NCBI RefSeq assembly: GCF_000238275.3
Contig: NZ_AHCF03000003.1
Coordinates: forward strand, 372,001-436,000
Length of the DNA stretch: 64,000 nt
Reading direction: 5' to 3'
DNA from: Pseudoalteromonas undina
Lineage (GTDB): Bacteria > Pseudomonadota > Gammaproteobacteria > Enterobacterales > Alteromonadaceae
The position numbers and the translations under genes are program-made. Under the pieces are notes generated by a model. It had not been told where the DNA came from. It searched no databases and saw only the letters and a program-made list of their open reading frames with translations. How positions within the stretch are numbered: position 1 is the first letter of the stretch; each line of letters opens with the position of its first letter. Of the stretch, positions 7,837-16,203 are shown in pieces.

Positions 7837-8799
7837 ATGAGTAAGTATGAATTGAAAGATGCTATTGATGAACATATGCCGCATATTGATGAAATTCTCC
7901 AAGAGTCAAAAGTAGCTATATTTGATCGGTTTATGCGAGCTGCTTCAATTTTTGTTGATGTTGCAATAACTGATTCTAGTTTTGGAAGCAAGGAAGAGCT
8001 TCTTAAAAGTGAAGCTTTTCTTAAGGGAATAATTCCATTGGTAAACGACTGGTATTGGGAGAAATATGGCGAGCTCGCGAAAAATCCAAAGGATATAATT
8101 TATTCGGGAATTGTTAATCCCTATGGGCAACCTGTACTAGTAAAAATCCCATCTACAACTAGTAGAGTTGAAGTACCAAATGAAACAGCATGGCTTACTT
8201 TTCCAGATTGCCTGCAAGAAAGCGAGTCATTACCCGATATGATTCAAACTCCATTGATACTGGATAAGCTACCCACAAATGAAAAAGAGGTACTACTTTC
8301 TGAGTTCGATGAAGTTGTATCTATGACGCGATCGATAAACCTAAATATAATGTCTGCTAGCAAACTTGATGCAGAAACTACTCATATGGCACAGGGAATA
8401 TGGAGTCATTTTGAAAAAGCTATTACGGATATCCTTTCATTTAAAAATCATCAAGCATCTATTGGGTGTTGGGAGTTACATCTAGCAATAGAAAAAACGC
8501 TAAAAGTGTATCTAAAGCAGGCCGATGGAAAGAAATACTTTGGACACAATTTGAACACGCTCGGGAATAAAGCAAGGGACTATATTCCAGAAATTGACTT
8601 ATCAATGATAAAATCGTTGCCAAGTGACAAAGATGCTATCCAGCTTCGATACTCCGAATTAGTTCATAATGTTGATGAAGCTGTGGATTATTATAAAAAA
8701 GCATTGGCATTGGTTTTCTTTATAACTAGCAAACTATCCCGAAAGTATAAGTTCAATAACGCGTCTTTCTTAATAAAAATGGCACCTTGGGCAAAGTAA
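7837..8799 (+). CDS. HEPN-domain protein in an integron cassette
   Basis: A 320-residue soluble protein. The C-terminal third looks like a HEPN domain: WELHLAIEKTLKVYL (residues 212-226), then RYSELVH (R271 to H277), which is the R-x(4-6)-H signature of HEPN RNases, followed by a helix DEAVDYYKKALALV. The N-terminal 200 residues are not recognised. HEPN proteins often act as RNases in toxin-antitoxin and defence systems, but many are inactive binding modules. No partner nucleotidyltransferase is adjacent. GGGGGC gives a ribosome site before ATG 7837. The stop is followed immediately by an attC site. Confidence 0.65.
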   Translation: MSKYELKDAIDEHMPHIDEILQESKVAIFDRFMRAASIFVDVAITDSSFGSKEELLKSEAFLKGIIPLVNDWYWEKYGELAKNPKDIIYSGIVNPYGQPVLVKIPSTTSRVEVPNETAWLTFPDCLQESESLPDMIQTPLILDKLPTNEKEVLLSEFDEVVSMTRSINLNIMSASKLDAETTHMAQGIWSHFEKAITDILSFKNHQASIGCWELHLAIEKTLKVYLKQADGKKYFGHNLNTLGNKARDYIPEIDLSMIKSLPSDKDAIQLRYSELVHNVDEAVDYYKKALALVFFITSKLSRKYKFNNASFLIKMAPWAK

Positions 8800-8800
8800 G

Positions 8801-8874
8801 GCCTAACAAGTTGCTGCACTCGGAAAAATTAATCGCAGCGCTCCTAATTTTCCGGTGAGCAAGGCGTTAGAAGC
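8801..8874 (+). other. attC site 3
   Basis: This is the clearest cassette site. The left box GCCTAAC pairs with GCGTTAG at the right end. Inside, TTGCTGCACTCGGAAAAATTA pairs with the complement of TAATTTTCCGGTGAGCAA, leaving a few extrahelical bases, which is the folded attC form that the integron integrase recognises. It starts one base after the HEPN gene stop, and the next gene begins right after it. Confidence 0.8.
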
Positions 8875-8875
8875 A

Positions 8876-9361
8876 ATGCAAACTTTTGAGTACAACCATA
8901 CTATGATAAACAAGCTTGATAATTCGAATAAAGAAGTTGCCAATCAAATTTTCGAGGTCTTTCAAAATTCTTATAAAGTTGAAGCTAAACTTATTGGTAT
9001 TCTTAATTTTCCACCGCTATCGCGCAGTGGCAAAGATATAGAAAGTTCCAAAACCCTATTTTACGGTTTTATTGAAAATGGATGTATTGCCGCAGTCATA
9101 GAGATTACTTTAAAAGATAAGTATTTAGAGATCGACAGTTTAACTGTTGACCCAAGTTATTTTAGGAAAGGCATTGCAAGCAAATTACTTAATTACGTTC
9201 TTGGCTCATTCGAATATACAAAAGCTATTGTAGAAACGGCTGTAGCTAACGAGCCCGCAATAAGGTTGTACAAAAAGCATGGCTTTGCGGAGTTAAAACG
9301 GTGGACTCCATCTCATGGCATCGAAAAACTAGCTTTGTTCAAACCTGACAGATCAAGTTAG
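8876..9361 (+). CDS. GNAT family N-acetyltransferase (cassette gene)
   Basis: An acetyl-CoA-dependent acetyltransferase with the core GNAT pattern: LEIDSLTVDPSYFRKGIASKLL, which holds the R/Q-x-x-G-x-A pyrophosphate loop as RKGIAS, and later AIRLYKKHGF, the usual C-terminal helix. About 161 residues. A longer frame opens with GTG 8855 inside the attC site, but ATG 8876 lies directly after the attC right box and is the natural cassette start. The substrate cannot be told from sequence. No recognisable attC follows; the gene is followed by about 70 AT-rich bases and a heptamer repeat. Confidence 0.8.
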   Translation: MQTFEYNHTMINKLDNSNKEVANQIFEVFQNSYKVEAKLIGILNFPPLSRSGKDIESSKTLFYGFIENGCIAAVIEITLKDKYLEIDSLTVDPSYFRKGIASKLLNYVLGSFEYTKAIVETAVANEPAIRLYKKHGFAELKRWTPSHGIEKLALFKPDRSS

Positions 9362-9428
9362 TACTTATTAAAATAAACGAAGCTAACTACTTGAACTGGC
9401 TTATTTTATGTCGCTTATTATTGTTGCC

Positions 9429-9498
9429 CGAACCTCGAACCTCGAACCTCGAACCTCGAACCTCGAACCTCGAACCTCGAACCTCGAACCCCGAACCC
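9429..9498. repeat. Heptanucleotide tandem repeat, CGAACCT x8 plus two CGAACCC units
   Basis: Eight perfect CGAACCT units are followed by two CGAACCC units, between the end of the cassette block and the convergent MTHFR-like gene stop (9504). The same unit recurs in the opposite orientation at 46474-46508. Confidence 0.97.
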
Positions 9499-9503
9499 CG
9501 CAA

Positions 9504-10460
9504 TTAAGCTATCAGTTTTTCCGCAAGGTTGAGTTCCATTGTTGCTTTTAATAAACGGTATAAGTTAATTGACGCGTCAATTTCTTCTTTACGGTTGGTT
9601 AAGCTTTCAATATTTAAGCCCAGCGGCACACCTAAGTGGGCACAGCTTTTTAAAATTGAGTCGAGGTTTTCGCGACAAATACGCACTGATTCGCTTAGTG
9701 TATTTTCCGAATCAAGCATGCGCCATTTAGTTGCCTCTGGCACTGAGATGCCTAGCCACTGCATAAACTCTAAGGTTTTTTCACCACCACAAGGCGTAAA
9801 GGTTAATATAATTCGATTAGGTGTCAGGCCTTGTGCTTTGCATGTGCGCGCATAACTGGTTATTAAATCTATAGTTGCTTGTGCGTTGTAAACGGCTTGA
9901 GAGATAAAAAACTGGCACCCTTGTGCTGTTTTTTCTATTAAGCGTTGGTGCTCGTTACGCTTGTTGGCATGGCGCTCAGCAATGGTTACACCACCTAAAA
10001 AGAAGTCTTCAGACTGCTCTGCCAGAGTTTTATAGGCATTCGGTAAGCTCAGCTTTATATCACCTGCTGATGATGGGCTGCCCACTAGCACCACGTTTTT
10101 TAAATCGTAGTCATTTTTAGTTTCATCTAACCACGCTTTAAACTCACTCACACCGCGCTGAGCTACACTTTTATAAGTAATTACATCAAGATCAGATAAG
10201 CCTCGTAAGAGTTGACTGTACTCGCGCGGATCAACTGTTTGCTTAAATGCAAATGGACGCGCTTGCTCTGTACGGCTGCTTTCATCTTGAATGTCATAAA
10301 TAATTACGCCGTCATATTCAATTTCGTGTAAACGGCCTAATAACTTTTCGGCAATGATTTTTAATTGCGCTTTATCAGTCCCAATTTTTGGCGGTGTTGT
10401 GCCAATTAGGTAAACACCTTGGTTGGTGTCCTGTATTTTTTCTTGAAGTGATAAAGCCAT
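9504..10460 (-). CDS. Methylenetetrahydrofolate reductase-like protein, MetJ-linked
   Basis: A 318-residue soluble protein resembling the FAD-binding TIM barrel of MTHFR: IIYDIQDESSR near the N-terminus, NVVLVGSPSSAGDIKLSL, FLGGVTIAERH, GCQFFISQAVYNAQAT (matching the QFFFD region of MetF) and IILTFTPCGGEKTLEFMQWLG. It is clearly diverged from enterobacterial MetF, so a folate- or C1-related reductase is inferred rather than shown. ATG 10460 has GGGGA at proper distance; the alternative 10469 does not. A consensus MetJ operator lies about 50 bases upstream, which supports a role in methionine or one-carbon metabolism. Confidence 0.7.
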   Translation of the reverse strand: MALSLQEKIQDTNQGVYLIGTTPPKIGTDKAQLKIIAEKLLGRLHEIEYDGVIIYDIQDESSRTEQARPFAFKQTVDPREYSQLLRGLSDLDVITYKSVAQRGVSEFKAWLDETKNDYDLKNVVLVGSPSSAGDIKLSLPNAYKTLAEQSEDFFLGGVTIAERHANKRNEHQRLIEKTAQGCQFFISQAVYNAQATIDLITSYARTCKAQGLTPNRIILTFTPCGGEKTLEFMQWLGISVPEATKWRMLDSENTLSESVRICRENLDSILKSCAHLGVPLGLNIESLTNRKEEIDASINLYRLLKATMELNLAEKLIA

Positions 10461-10512
10461 AATCCCCATTCCAGCTTAATTTGTGATGATGGATTTAATA
10501 TAGCAGCCATTT

Positions 10513-10528
10513 AGACGTCTAGATAGAT
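10513..10528 (-). promoter_or_regulatory. MetJ operator (two tandem met boxes)
   Basis: The first box is the exact consensus AGACGTCT; the adjoining 8-mer AGATAGAT matches it at five of eight positions. Tandem 8-bp boxes are the normal MetJ binding unit. It is 53 bases upstream of the MTHFR-like start. Confidence 0.75.
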
Positions 10529-10699
10529 TTATTTGTTGAAAGTTTCTCAACTAACGTGAATTATTTTCATAGTTAAATTAAATAACTGACACAGTTGTTT
10601 ACATAATTAATAGGCTTAGGGCTCTTATATTTAATTACTTTACGGCATACTTAGTTTGGTAAATGTTTTAAAAATTGCTCAATTTAAAAAGGGATAACA

Positions 10700-13582
10700 A
10701 TGAAATTTAAATTATTGGCAACTAGCCTAGCGGTATCGCTGGCCTTAACAGGTTGTGCTATGCAGCAAAGTCAAAACACGCAAACAGCAGCTCAACAAGA
10801 ACAAGTTAATAAAGCAGATGAGCGTGTTTTTTCACAAGATTACCTAATAGAAGAGCTAGATAACGGCCTACGTGTGATGGTAGTTAAAACCGATTACCCA
10901 GATGTAGTATCGCTACAAATACCTGTATCTGTTGGCTCGCGTAATGAAGTGGAAGCGGGTAAAACTGGTTTTGCTCACTTTTTTGAACACATGATGTTTA
11001 AAGGCTCTGAAAAGTTTCCGCAAGATGTGTATTCAGATATTCTAAAAAATTCAGGGGTTGATAACCGCGCCTACACAACTAACGATTACACTAACTACCA
11101 CTTAAATTTTTCAAAACAACATCTTGATAAAGTACTTGAGATTGAAGCTGATATTTTTCAAAACTTAAGCTACACCGAAGAACAATTTAGAACGGAAGCG
11201 CTAACGGTCAAAGGCGAGTACTTAAAAAATAATGCCAGTCCAATTCGTAAATTATTAAGTGCGGTACGCCAAGAAGCGTTCGAAAAACATACCTATAAAC
11301 ACACTACAATGGGCTTTTTTGAAGACATTGAAGCTATGCCAGATCAAATGGCCTACGGTAAAGAGTTTTTTGATAAGTTTTATAAGCCTGAATATGTATC
11401 GCTTGTGATTGTTGGTGATGTTGATCCAAAAGAGACCATGGCGATGGTTAAAAAACATTGGGGTAACTGGCAAAAAGGCGACTATGTTGCTGATATTCCT
11501 AAAGAGCCAACTCAGCAAGCGCCAAAATATGTGCATGAGCAAAACGAGGGATTACCAGGCCATTGGTTACTTGTGTCGTATAAAGGGGCCGCATGGGAGC
11601 CTCAGAAAAAAGACAGAGCCGCACTAGATTTACTGTCGCAGCTTTATTTTTCGAGCAATTCAGATATTTACCAAGAGCTGGTAGTAGAAAAGCAAATCGC
11701 GAGTCAAATGTTTACCTATAACCCTGAAACTAAAGATCCAGGGTTACTGCATGTATTTGTAAAAGTTGAAAATGCCGATGATTTAGCCACAGTGCGTGAT
11801 GCTATAAACCGTACGTATGCCAAAGCGCGTACCGAGTTGGTTGATAGCCAAAAACTCAGCGATTTAAAGTCTAATCTTAAATACAGTTTTATAAATGGTT
11901 TAGATTCGTCGCAAGCAATTGCTTCTACACTTGCCAGCTATATGCATTTTGAGCGCGATCCTGAGGTAATTAATCAGCTGTATAAATCGGCAGACAATAT
12001 CACTAGCGAAGATATTAGAGCCGTTGCAAATAAGTATTTTGTTGATAATGCCCGCACCACAATTACTATGTCGGCACTTGATAAAGCCCCTGGTTTTGAA
12101 CAAGAAAGCGATTTAAATGCCTTGGTAGCTAAGTATCAGCAAGTACCGAGTAAGCCAATCTTTAAGGTGCTGGATAAAACTAATAGCTCGCCGTTAATCG
12201 ATATTAACTTACTATTTAATACCGGTGCCGCTGCCGATCCGCAAGGTAAAAAAGGGGTTGCTGCACTCACTGCCGCAATGCTGGCGCAAGGTGGCTCAAC
12301 CTCAATGAGTTACAAAGATATTAAAAAGGCAATGTACCCACTGGCGGGTAGCTTTGGTTATCAAATAGATAAAGAAATGCTGTCGTTCCAAGGGCGTATT
12401 CATAAAGATAATGCAGCTCAGTGGTATGCCTTAGTGAGTGAGCAGCTGCTAAACCCAGGCTTTAGAGAAGATGACTTTAAACGTCTGAAAAAAGAAATGA
12501 TCGATGGCATTAAATCAGGTTTAAAAGCCTCTAATGATGAAGAGTTGGGTAAAGAAGTGCTCTACAGTGTGCTTTATAAAGGCCACCCTTATGAAAGCTA
12601 TAACTACGGTGATTTATCAGATTTAGAAGCGCTCACTCTTGATGATGTTAAAGCATTTTATAATGCTGAGCTTACACAAGCTAAACTTACTGTGGGTTTA
12701 ATTGGTGCCGTGCCTGAAAAACTTAAAGCACAAATGTTAGCTGACTTGGCGACACTTCCAAAAGGCGAACAAAGCCGCTTAACAATCCCTGATGCGCCAG
12801 TGCTTGAAGGTCATCATGCAACAATTGTTGAAAAGTCAGCGCAATCAACGGCTGTATCGTTTGGCTTTCCTATTGATACCATTCGTAGCAGCGAAGACTG
12901 GACCGCATTGTGGCTAGTGCGTTCGTATTTTGGTGAGCACCGCAGTTCTAACAGTTACTTGTACGAACGTATTCGTCAAACGCGTGGCATGAATTACGGT
13001 GATTACGCCTATATTGAATACTTCCCTAGAGGTATGTTTCAAACTAAACCGGATGCAAACTTAGGCCGCTCTGAGCAAATATTCCAAGTGTGGCTGCGTC
13101 CACTGCGCTCAAACAATGATGCGCATTTTGCTACCCGTACCGCATTATTTGAGCTAGATAAGCTAATTAAAAATGGTATGACCGAGGCAGATTTTGAAGC
13201 CACACGTAACTTTTTAATTAACTTTGTGCCACAAATGGTTGCTAGTCAAAATCGTCAGTTAGGTTATGCGCTAGATAGCGAGTTTTATAACACCGACAGC
13301 TTTGTAAACTACGTCACAAGCAAACTGAAAACATTGACTGTTGACGATGTAAATCGAGTGATTAAAGACAACCTACAAACTGAGAATATTCACTATGTGT
13401 TTGTTACCGGTGATGGTGAAGATATGCAAAAACGTTTAGCAACTATGCAAACCTCGCCTATGGTGTACAACACCGATAAGCCTGCCGAGTTAGTGGCTGA
13501 AGATAAGGTAATTGCTGATTATAAACTGGCAATTCCTGCGAAAAATATTGAAGTAGTGAAAGTGGATAAAGTATTTCAATAA
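10700..13582 (+). CDS. M16 family zinc metalloprotease, lipoprotein
   Basis: A 960-residue pitrilysin/insulinase-like peptidase with a lipoprotein signal peptide (lipobox LTGC, Cys19), so it is periplasmic and membrane-tethered. The inverted zinc motif HFFEH is at residues 93-97, and the third ligand is E173 in VKGEYLKN. Two M16 halves are present: a catalytic N-terminal pair of domains and a C-terminal half that lacks HxxEH and serves as the clamp. Length is usual for two-half periplasmic M16 peptidases. It is monocistronic, with a strong terminator downstream. It probably degrades peptides. Confidence 0.92.
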   Translation: MKFKLLATSLAVSLALTGCAMQQSQNTQTAAQQEQVNKADERVFSQDYLIEELDNGLRVMVVKTDYPDVVSLQIPVSVGSRNEVEAGKTGFAHFFEHMMFKGSEKFPQDVYSDILKNSGVDNRAYTTNDYTNYHLNFSKQHLDKVLEIEADIFQNLSYTEEQFRTEALTVKGEYLKNNASPIRKLLSAVRQEAFEKHTYKHTTMGFFEDIEAMPDQMAYGKEFFDKFYKPEYVSLVIVGDVDPKETMAMVKKHWGNWQKGDYVADIPKEPTQQAPKYVHEQNEGLPGHWLLVSYKGAAWEPQKKDRAALDLLSQLYFSSNSDIYQELVVEKQIASQMFTYNPETKDPGLLHVFVKVENADDLATVRDAINRTYAKARTELVDSQKLSDLKSNLKYSFINGLDSSQAIASTLASYMHFERDPEVINQLYKSADNITSEDIRAVANKYFVDNARTTITMSALDKAPGFEQESDLNALVAKYQQVPSKPIFKVLDKTNSSPLIDINLLFNTGAAADPQGKKGVAALTAAMLAQGGSTSMSYKDIKKAMYPLAGSFGYQIDKEMLSFQGRIHKDNAAQWYALVSEQLLNPGFREDDFKRLKKEMIDGIKSGLKASNDEELGKEVLYSVLYKGHPYESYNYGDLSDLEALTLDDVKAFYNAELTQAKLTVGLIGAVPEKLKAQMLADLATLPKGEQSRLTIPDAPVLEGHHATIVEKSAQSTAVSFGFPIDTIRSSEDWTALWLVRSYFGEHRSSNSYLYERIRQTRGMNYGDYAYIEYFPRGMFQTKPDANLGRSEQIFQVWLRPLRSNNDAHFATRTALFELDKLIKNGMTEADFEATRNFLINFVPQMVASQNRQLGYALDSEFYNTDSFVNYVTSKLKTLTVDDVNRVIKDNLQTENIHYVFVTGDGEDMQKRLATMQTSPMVYNTDKPAELVAEDKVIADYKLAIPAKNIEVVKVDKVFQ

Positions 13583-13601
13583 TTTAAGTTTTTAAGTATT
13601 A

Positions 13602-13638
13602 AAAAATGCCCCTGTGCCGTAAGCATTGGGGCATTTTT
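13602..13638 (+). terminator. Terminator after the M16 protease gene
   Basis: The stem AAAAATGCCCC/GGGGCATTTTT with a 15-base loop and flanking A/T runs can act in both directions, stopping also the convergent XRE gene. Confidence 0.85.
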
Positions 13639-13657
13639 ATATTTTAGGTTGTAAATA

Positions 13658-13972
13658 CTAGTTACTTACTAAAAGTACTGAGGCTGCACCAAGGGCAAAA
13701 CTAATAACAGAGCTAATAACTAAACCAGCAATAAAACTTTTAGATGGACTGTTATTGGCATCATTTTGGTTGTTTTCATCAAGCTTAATAAGCTCACCTT
13801 GGCGTACTTCAAATACCGCACATAAGGCCATGGTGGTTTCTTTTGAGGCTGCACCTTCTTTTTCTACTCGTTGAATGGTTCGCAAGCTTATATCGCAGGC
13901 ATCGGCAAGCTGTTGTTGTGTCCAATCGAATGTGTGCCTAAGCGACTTTACCGTTGTAGGGTTTAATTGCAT
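13658..13972 (-). CDS. XRE-type helix-turn-helix protein with C-terminal membrane segment
   Basis: A 104-residue protein. Residues 5-60 form an XRE (Cro/C1-like) DNA-binding domain: LRHTFDWTQQQLADACDISLRTIQRVEKEGAASKETTMALCAVF. After a polar linker, the last 25 residues are a membrane helix (FIAGLVISSVISFALGAASVLLV). A membrane-tethered transcription factor is implied. It follows the gene at 13974-14381 with one base between stop and start, so they form an operon. The upstream region has a candidate operator. Confidence 0.8.
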   Translation of the reverse strand: MQLNPTTVKSLRHTFDWTQQQLADACDISLRTIQRVEKEGAASKETTMALCAVFEVRQGELIKLDENNQNDANNSPSKSFIAGLVISSVISFALGAASVLLVSN

Positions 13973-13973
13973 G

Positions 13974-14381
13974 TTAAAGTTTCCCTACAAATAGTTCCAT
14001 TACTGCTGCAGTGGTATAGCCAAATACTGCACCACCTAATGCACAGCCTAGAATAAATAAAGCTGCTTTTTTAGGATCGCTAGGAAGACTACTTTGAACT
14101 TGCTTGGCAAGCACTTCTTGATCTTTATATAGGGTGCATTCAAGTCGCCCAGTCAGTATATTGAGCATGTCAAACTTCACTTGGTACTGCGAGTTTTCAA
14201 AATCAAATTTGTGTGAGCTTTTTATATTAACACTGCGTCTACTGCTAACTAAGTCATCGTTAATATAGACTTCTTCTTTACCAGTAAAGTAGCTTCCAAA
14301 ACAGGCTATTTGGTTATCGCCATCTTGAAAGTAAAATTTATAACCAAGTTTTTTTGTATTTAATATGTCGTTTTTCATCAT
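13974..14381 (-). CDS. Hypothetical protein with C-terminal membrane helix, partner of XRE gene
   Basis: Unrecognised, 135 residues. The N-terminal 100 residues appear to be a beta-rich soluble domain (GYKFYFQDGDNQIACFGSYFTGKEEVYIND...). The C-terminus has a glycine-rich hydrophobic segment (AALFILGCALGGAVFGYTTAAVMELF). Because it is cotranscribed with a membrane-anchored XRE regulator that has a similar tail, the two may interact in the membrane. That is an inference. Confidence 0.6.
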   Translation of the reverse strand: MMKNDILNTKKLGYKFYFQDGDNQIACFGSYFTGKEEVYINDDLVSSRRSVNIKSSHKFDFENSQYQVKFDMLNILTGRLECTLYKDQEVLAKQVQSSLPSDPKKAALFILGCALGGAVFGYTTAAVMELFVGKL

Positions 14382-14469
14382 CGTTATCCTTGTTGAGTTG
14401 ATGATGCTAATTTAGCGTTTATTATTATTTTTTACGCCGTCAGCAGTACGCCAGTGGCCATTTTGGCAC

Positions 14470-14563
14470 ATGACACACGTGCTGTCATATGTTGTTATTT
14501 ACTGATTTTTATTAACTTATTTTATTTTTGTATGAATAGCTAAATCAGCCTAGCTGTCATATG
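14470..14563. promoter_or_regulatory. Candidate operator region: repeated GCTGTCATATG and inverted ATGACA/TGTCAT
   Basis: The 326-base gap 14382-14707 separates the divergent XRE operon and cysE. In it, GCTGTCATATG occurs twice (14481-14491, 14553-14563) and ATGACA (14470) faces TGTCAT (14483) as an inverted pair. A plausible binding site for the XRE protein; otherwise the gap is AT-rich. Confidence 0.35.
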
Positions 14564-14707
14564 CTCTAGCTTTAAAAAAGTATTACATAGATAAAACTTA
14601 GCTAGTTATATCTAATAACTAGAACAAATAACGAAGGGATTAACACCTAGGCGGCTAAATCCGTTAGAATTAGCGGTAGGCTCTTTGTACTAACTTAAGG
14701 CATTATT

Positions 14708-15526
14708 ATGCGTCATGAAATTTGGCAACAGCTTCGTAGCGAAGCAAATGAAGTAGTAACTCGTGAACCCCTTTTAGCGAGCCATGTGTATTCGTGTATT
14801 TTAAATCATGAGTGCTTAGGGTCGGCATTGAGTTTTATTGTTGCTAACAAGCTAGCTGATGCTGTGGTTTCTGCTTTTACAATCCGTGAGCTGTTTGACC
14901 AAGCTTTTGTAAAGTGTGACCGCATGCTGACACATGTTGCTCATGATATTAAAGCAGTAAAAGATCGTGACCCTGCAGCCGAAACCTACCTTACTGTGAT
15001 TTTAAATTTAAAAGGGTTTCACGCCATACAAGCACACCGCTTAGCTAACTGCTTATGGCAACAAAATCGTAAAGAGCTTGCGCGCTTTATTCAAAGCCGT
15101 ACCTCAGAGGTGTTTGGGGTTGATATTCACCCTGCCTGTAAAGTAGGCCAAGGCATCATGTTTGACCATGCTACCGGTATTGTAATTGGCGAAACCGCCG
15201 TGATTGAAGATAATGTATCTATATTACAATCGGTTACATTAGGTGGTACGGGTAACGAGCAAGGCGATCGCCATCCTAAAATCAGGGCGGGCGTACTTAT
15301 TGGTGCGGGCGCTAAAGTGTTGGGTAATATTGAAGTGGGCGAGGGCGCACGTATTGGTGCAGGCTCTGTGGTACTAAGCCCTGTGCCGCCTCACACAACT
15401 GCTGTTGGCGTACCTGCAAAAATTATTGGTCGTCCTGATTGTGAGTGCCCGGCAGAAAGTATGAACCAAAACTTTTTAGAATACCCCGAGCCAGAAAACG
15501 AATCGCACACCAGTGCAATGCTTTAA
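14708..15526 (+). CDS. cysE: Serine O-acetyltransferase
   Basis: CysE transfers acetyl from acetyl-CoA to L-serine, the first committed step of cysteine synthesis. The N-terminal helical SATase domain (about residues 1-140) is followed by the left-handed beta-helix of hexapeptide repeats. Visible landmarks are HRLANCLWQQNRKELARFIQSR, GVDIHPACKVGQGIMFDHATGIVIGE and VTLGGTGNEQGDRHPKI, which include the catalytic histidines. At 272 residues it has the usual length of the enterobacterial form, including the C-terminal tail that binds cysteine or CysK. The next gene lies 17 bases downstream. Confidence 0.95.
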   Translation: MRHEIWQQLRSEANEVVTREPLLASHVYSCILNHECLGSALSFIVANKLADAVVSAFTIRELFDQAFVKCDRMLTHVAHDIKAVKDRDPAAETYLTVILNLKGFHAIQAHRLANCLWQQNRKELARFIQSRTSEVFGVDIHPACKVGQGIMFDHATGIVIGETAVIEDNVSILQSVTLGGTGNEQGDRHPKIRAGVLIGAGAKVLGNIEVGEGARIGAGSVVLSPVPPHTTAVGVPAKIIGRPDCECPAESMNQNFLEYPEPENESHTSAML

Positions 15527-15543
15527 TTTTTGAGTACCTAGAA

Positions 15544-16188
15544 ATGATATATAAAAGTAACCTTGTGGCTATGCTGCTCTGTTTTTCTTCAGGCGTGGCG
15601 TTAGCAAGTGGTTACTTTTTGTTTTTTAAAGATTCCACTCGTGTTTCCTCAGCGCCCAAACAAGCTGTAATCTCTTCGGCTAGCAATCAAGTCAATAATC
15701 AAACAACTACTTTGCAAGGTTTAGTGCAGGTTAATAAAGCCCAAGAGGCTGATCAACAAACTCAGCTAGCACAACATGTGGTTGAGCTTAATCAGCGGCT
15801 TGAAAAAAAATCAATCCAGCTTAAGCAGTCTCAACAACAGTTAAAGTTAAATCAATCAGAAAGTGTAGAGCTTGATGATGAGCTCGCAATACAGTTTGAA
15901 CAAGAGGCTGATAATCTCGAATGGAGTTACGAGCTTGAAGTCGCGTTAACTGACTTTTTAATTATTAATGAGTTTGCAGATAGCGCTGAGCTTACAGCGC
16001 TAAAGTGTAAGCAAACAATTTGTAAGTTTGAGCTTACCATTAACCAACATGCCGTTAATTATGGAGCTAAATTATGGCGCGAGCTAAACGATAAACTTCA
16101 TCTTGAACCTTGGTGGCAGCAATTTAAACTCAGTGCATCTCAATCTAACGATGCCCGTATTGAGTTTACTGTTAGTACGCAAGGCTAG
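15544..16188 (+). CDS. Hypothetical membrane-anchored protein with coiled coil
   Basis: Unrecognised, about 214 residues. The N-terminus is an uncleaved signal anchor (NLVAMLLCFSSGVALASGYFLFF). A glutamine-rich predicted coiled coil follows (LAQHVVELNQRLEKKSIQLKQSQQQLKLNQ), then a C-terminal domain with two cysteines (ALKCKQTICKFELTI). The reading frame is open upstream into cysE, but ATG 15544 is the first start after the cysE stop. It converges tail-to-tail with xseA, 15 bases away. Confidence 0.6.
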   Translation: MIYKSNLVAMLLCFSSGVALASGYFLFFKDSTRVSSAPKQAVISSASNQVNNQTTTLQGLVQVNKAQEADQQTQLAQHVVELNQRLEKKSIQLKQSQQQLKLNQSESVELDDELAIQFEQEADNLEWSYELEVALTDFLIINEFADSAELTALKCKQTICKFELTINQHAVNYGAKLWRELNDKLHLEPWWQQFKLSASQSNDARIEFTVSTQG

Positions 16189-16203
16189 CGCTTAGCAATA
16201 TGG

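Noticed and set aside
9362-9428. Fourth attC after the cassette GNAT gene
   Set aside because: No paired RYYYAAC/GTTRRRY boxes or matching arms could be found before the heptamer array.
9429-9498. Could the heptamer arrays be CRISPR-like?
   Set aside because: Units are 7 bases with no spacers; they are simple tandem repeats, and no cas gene is present.
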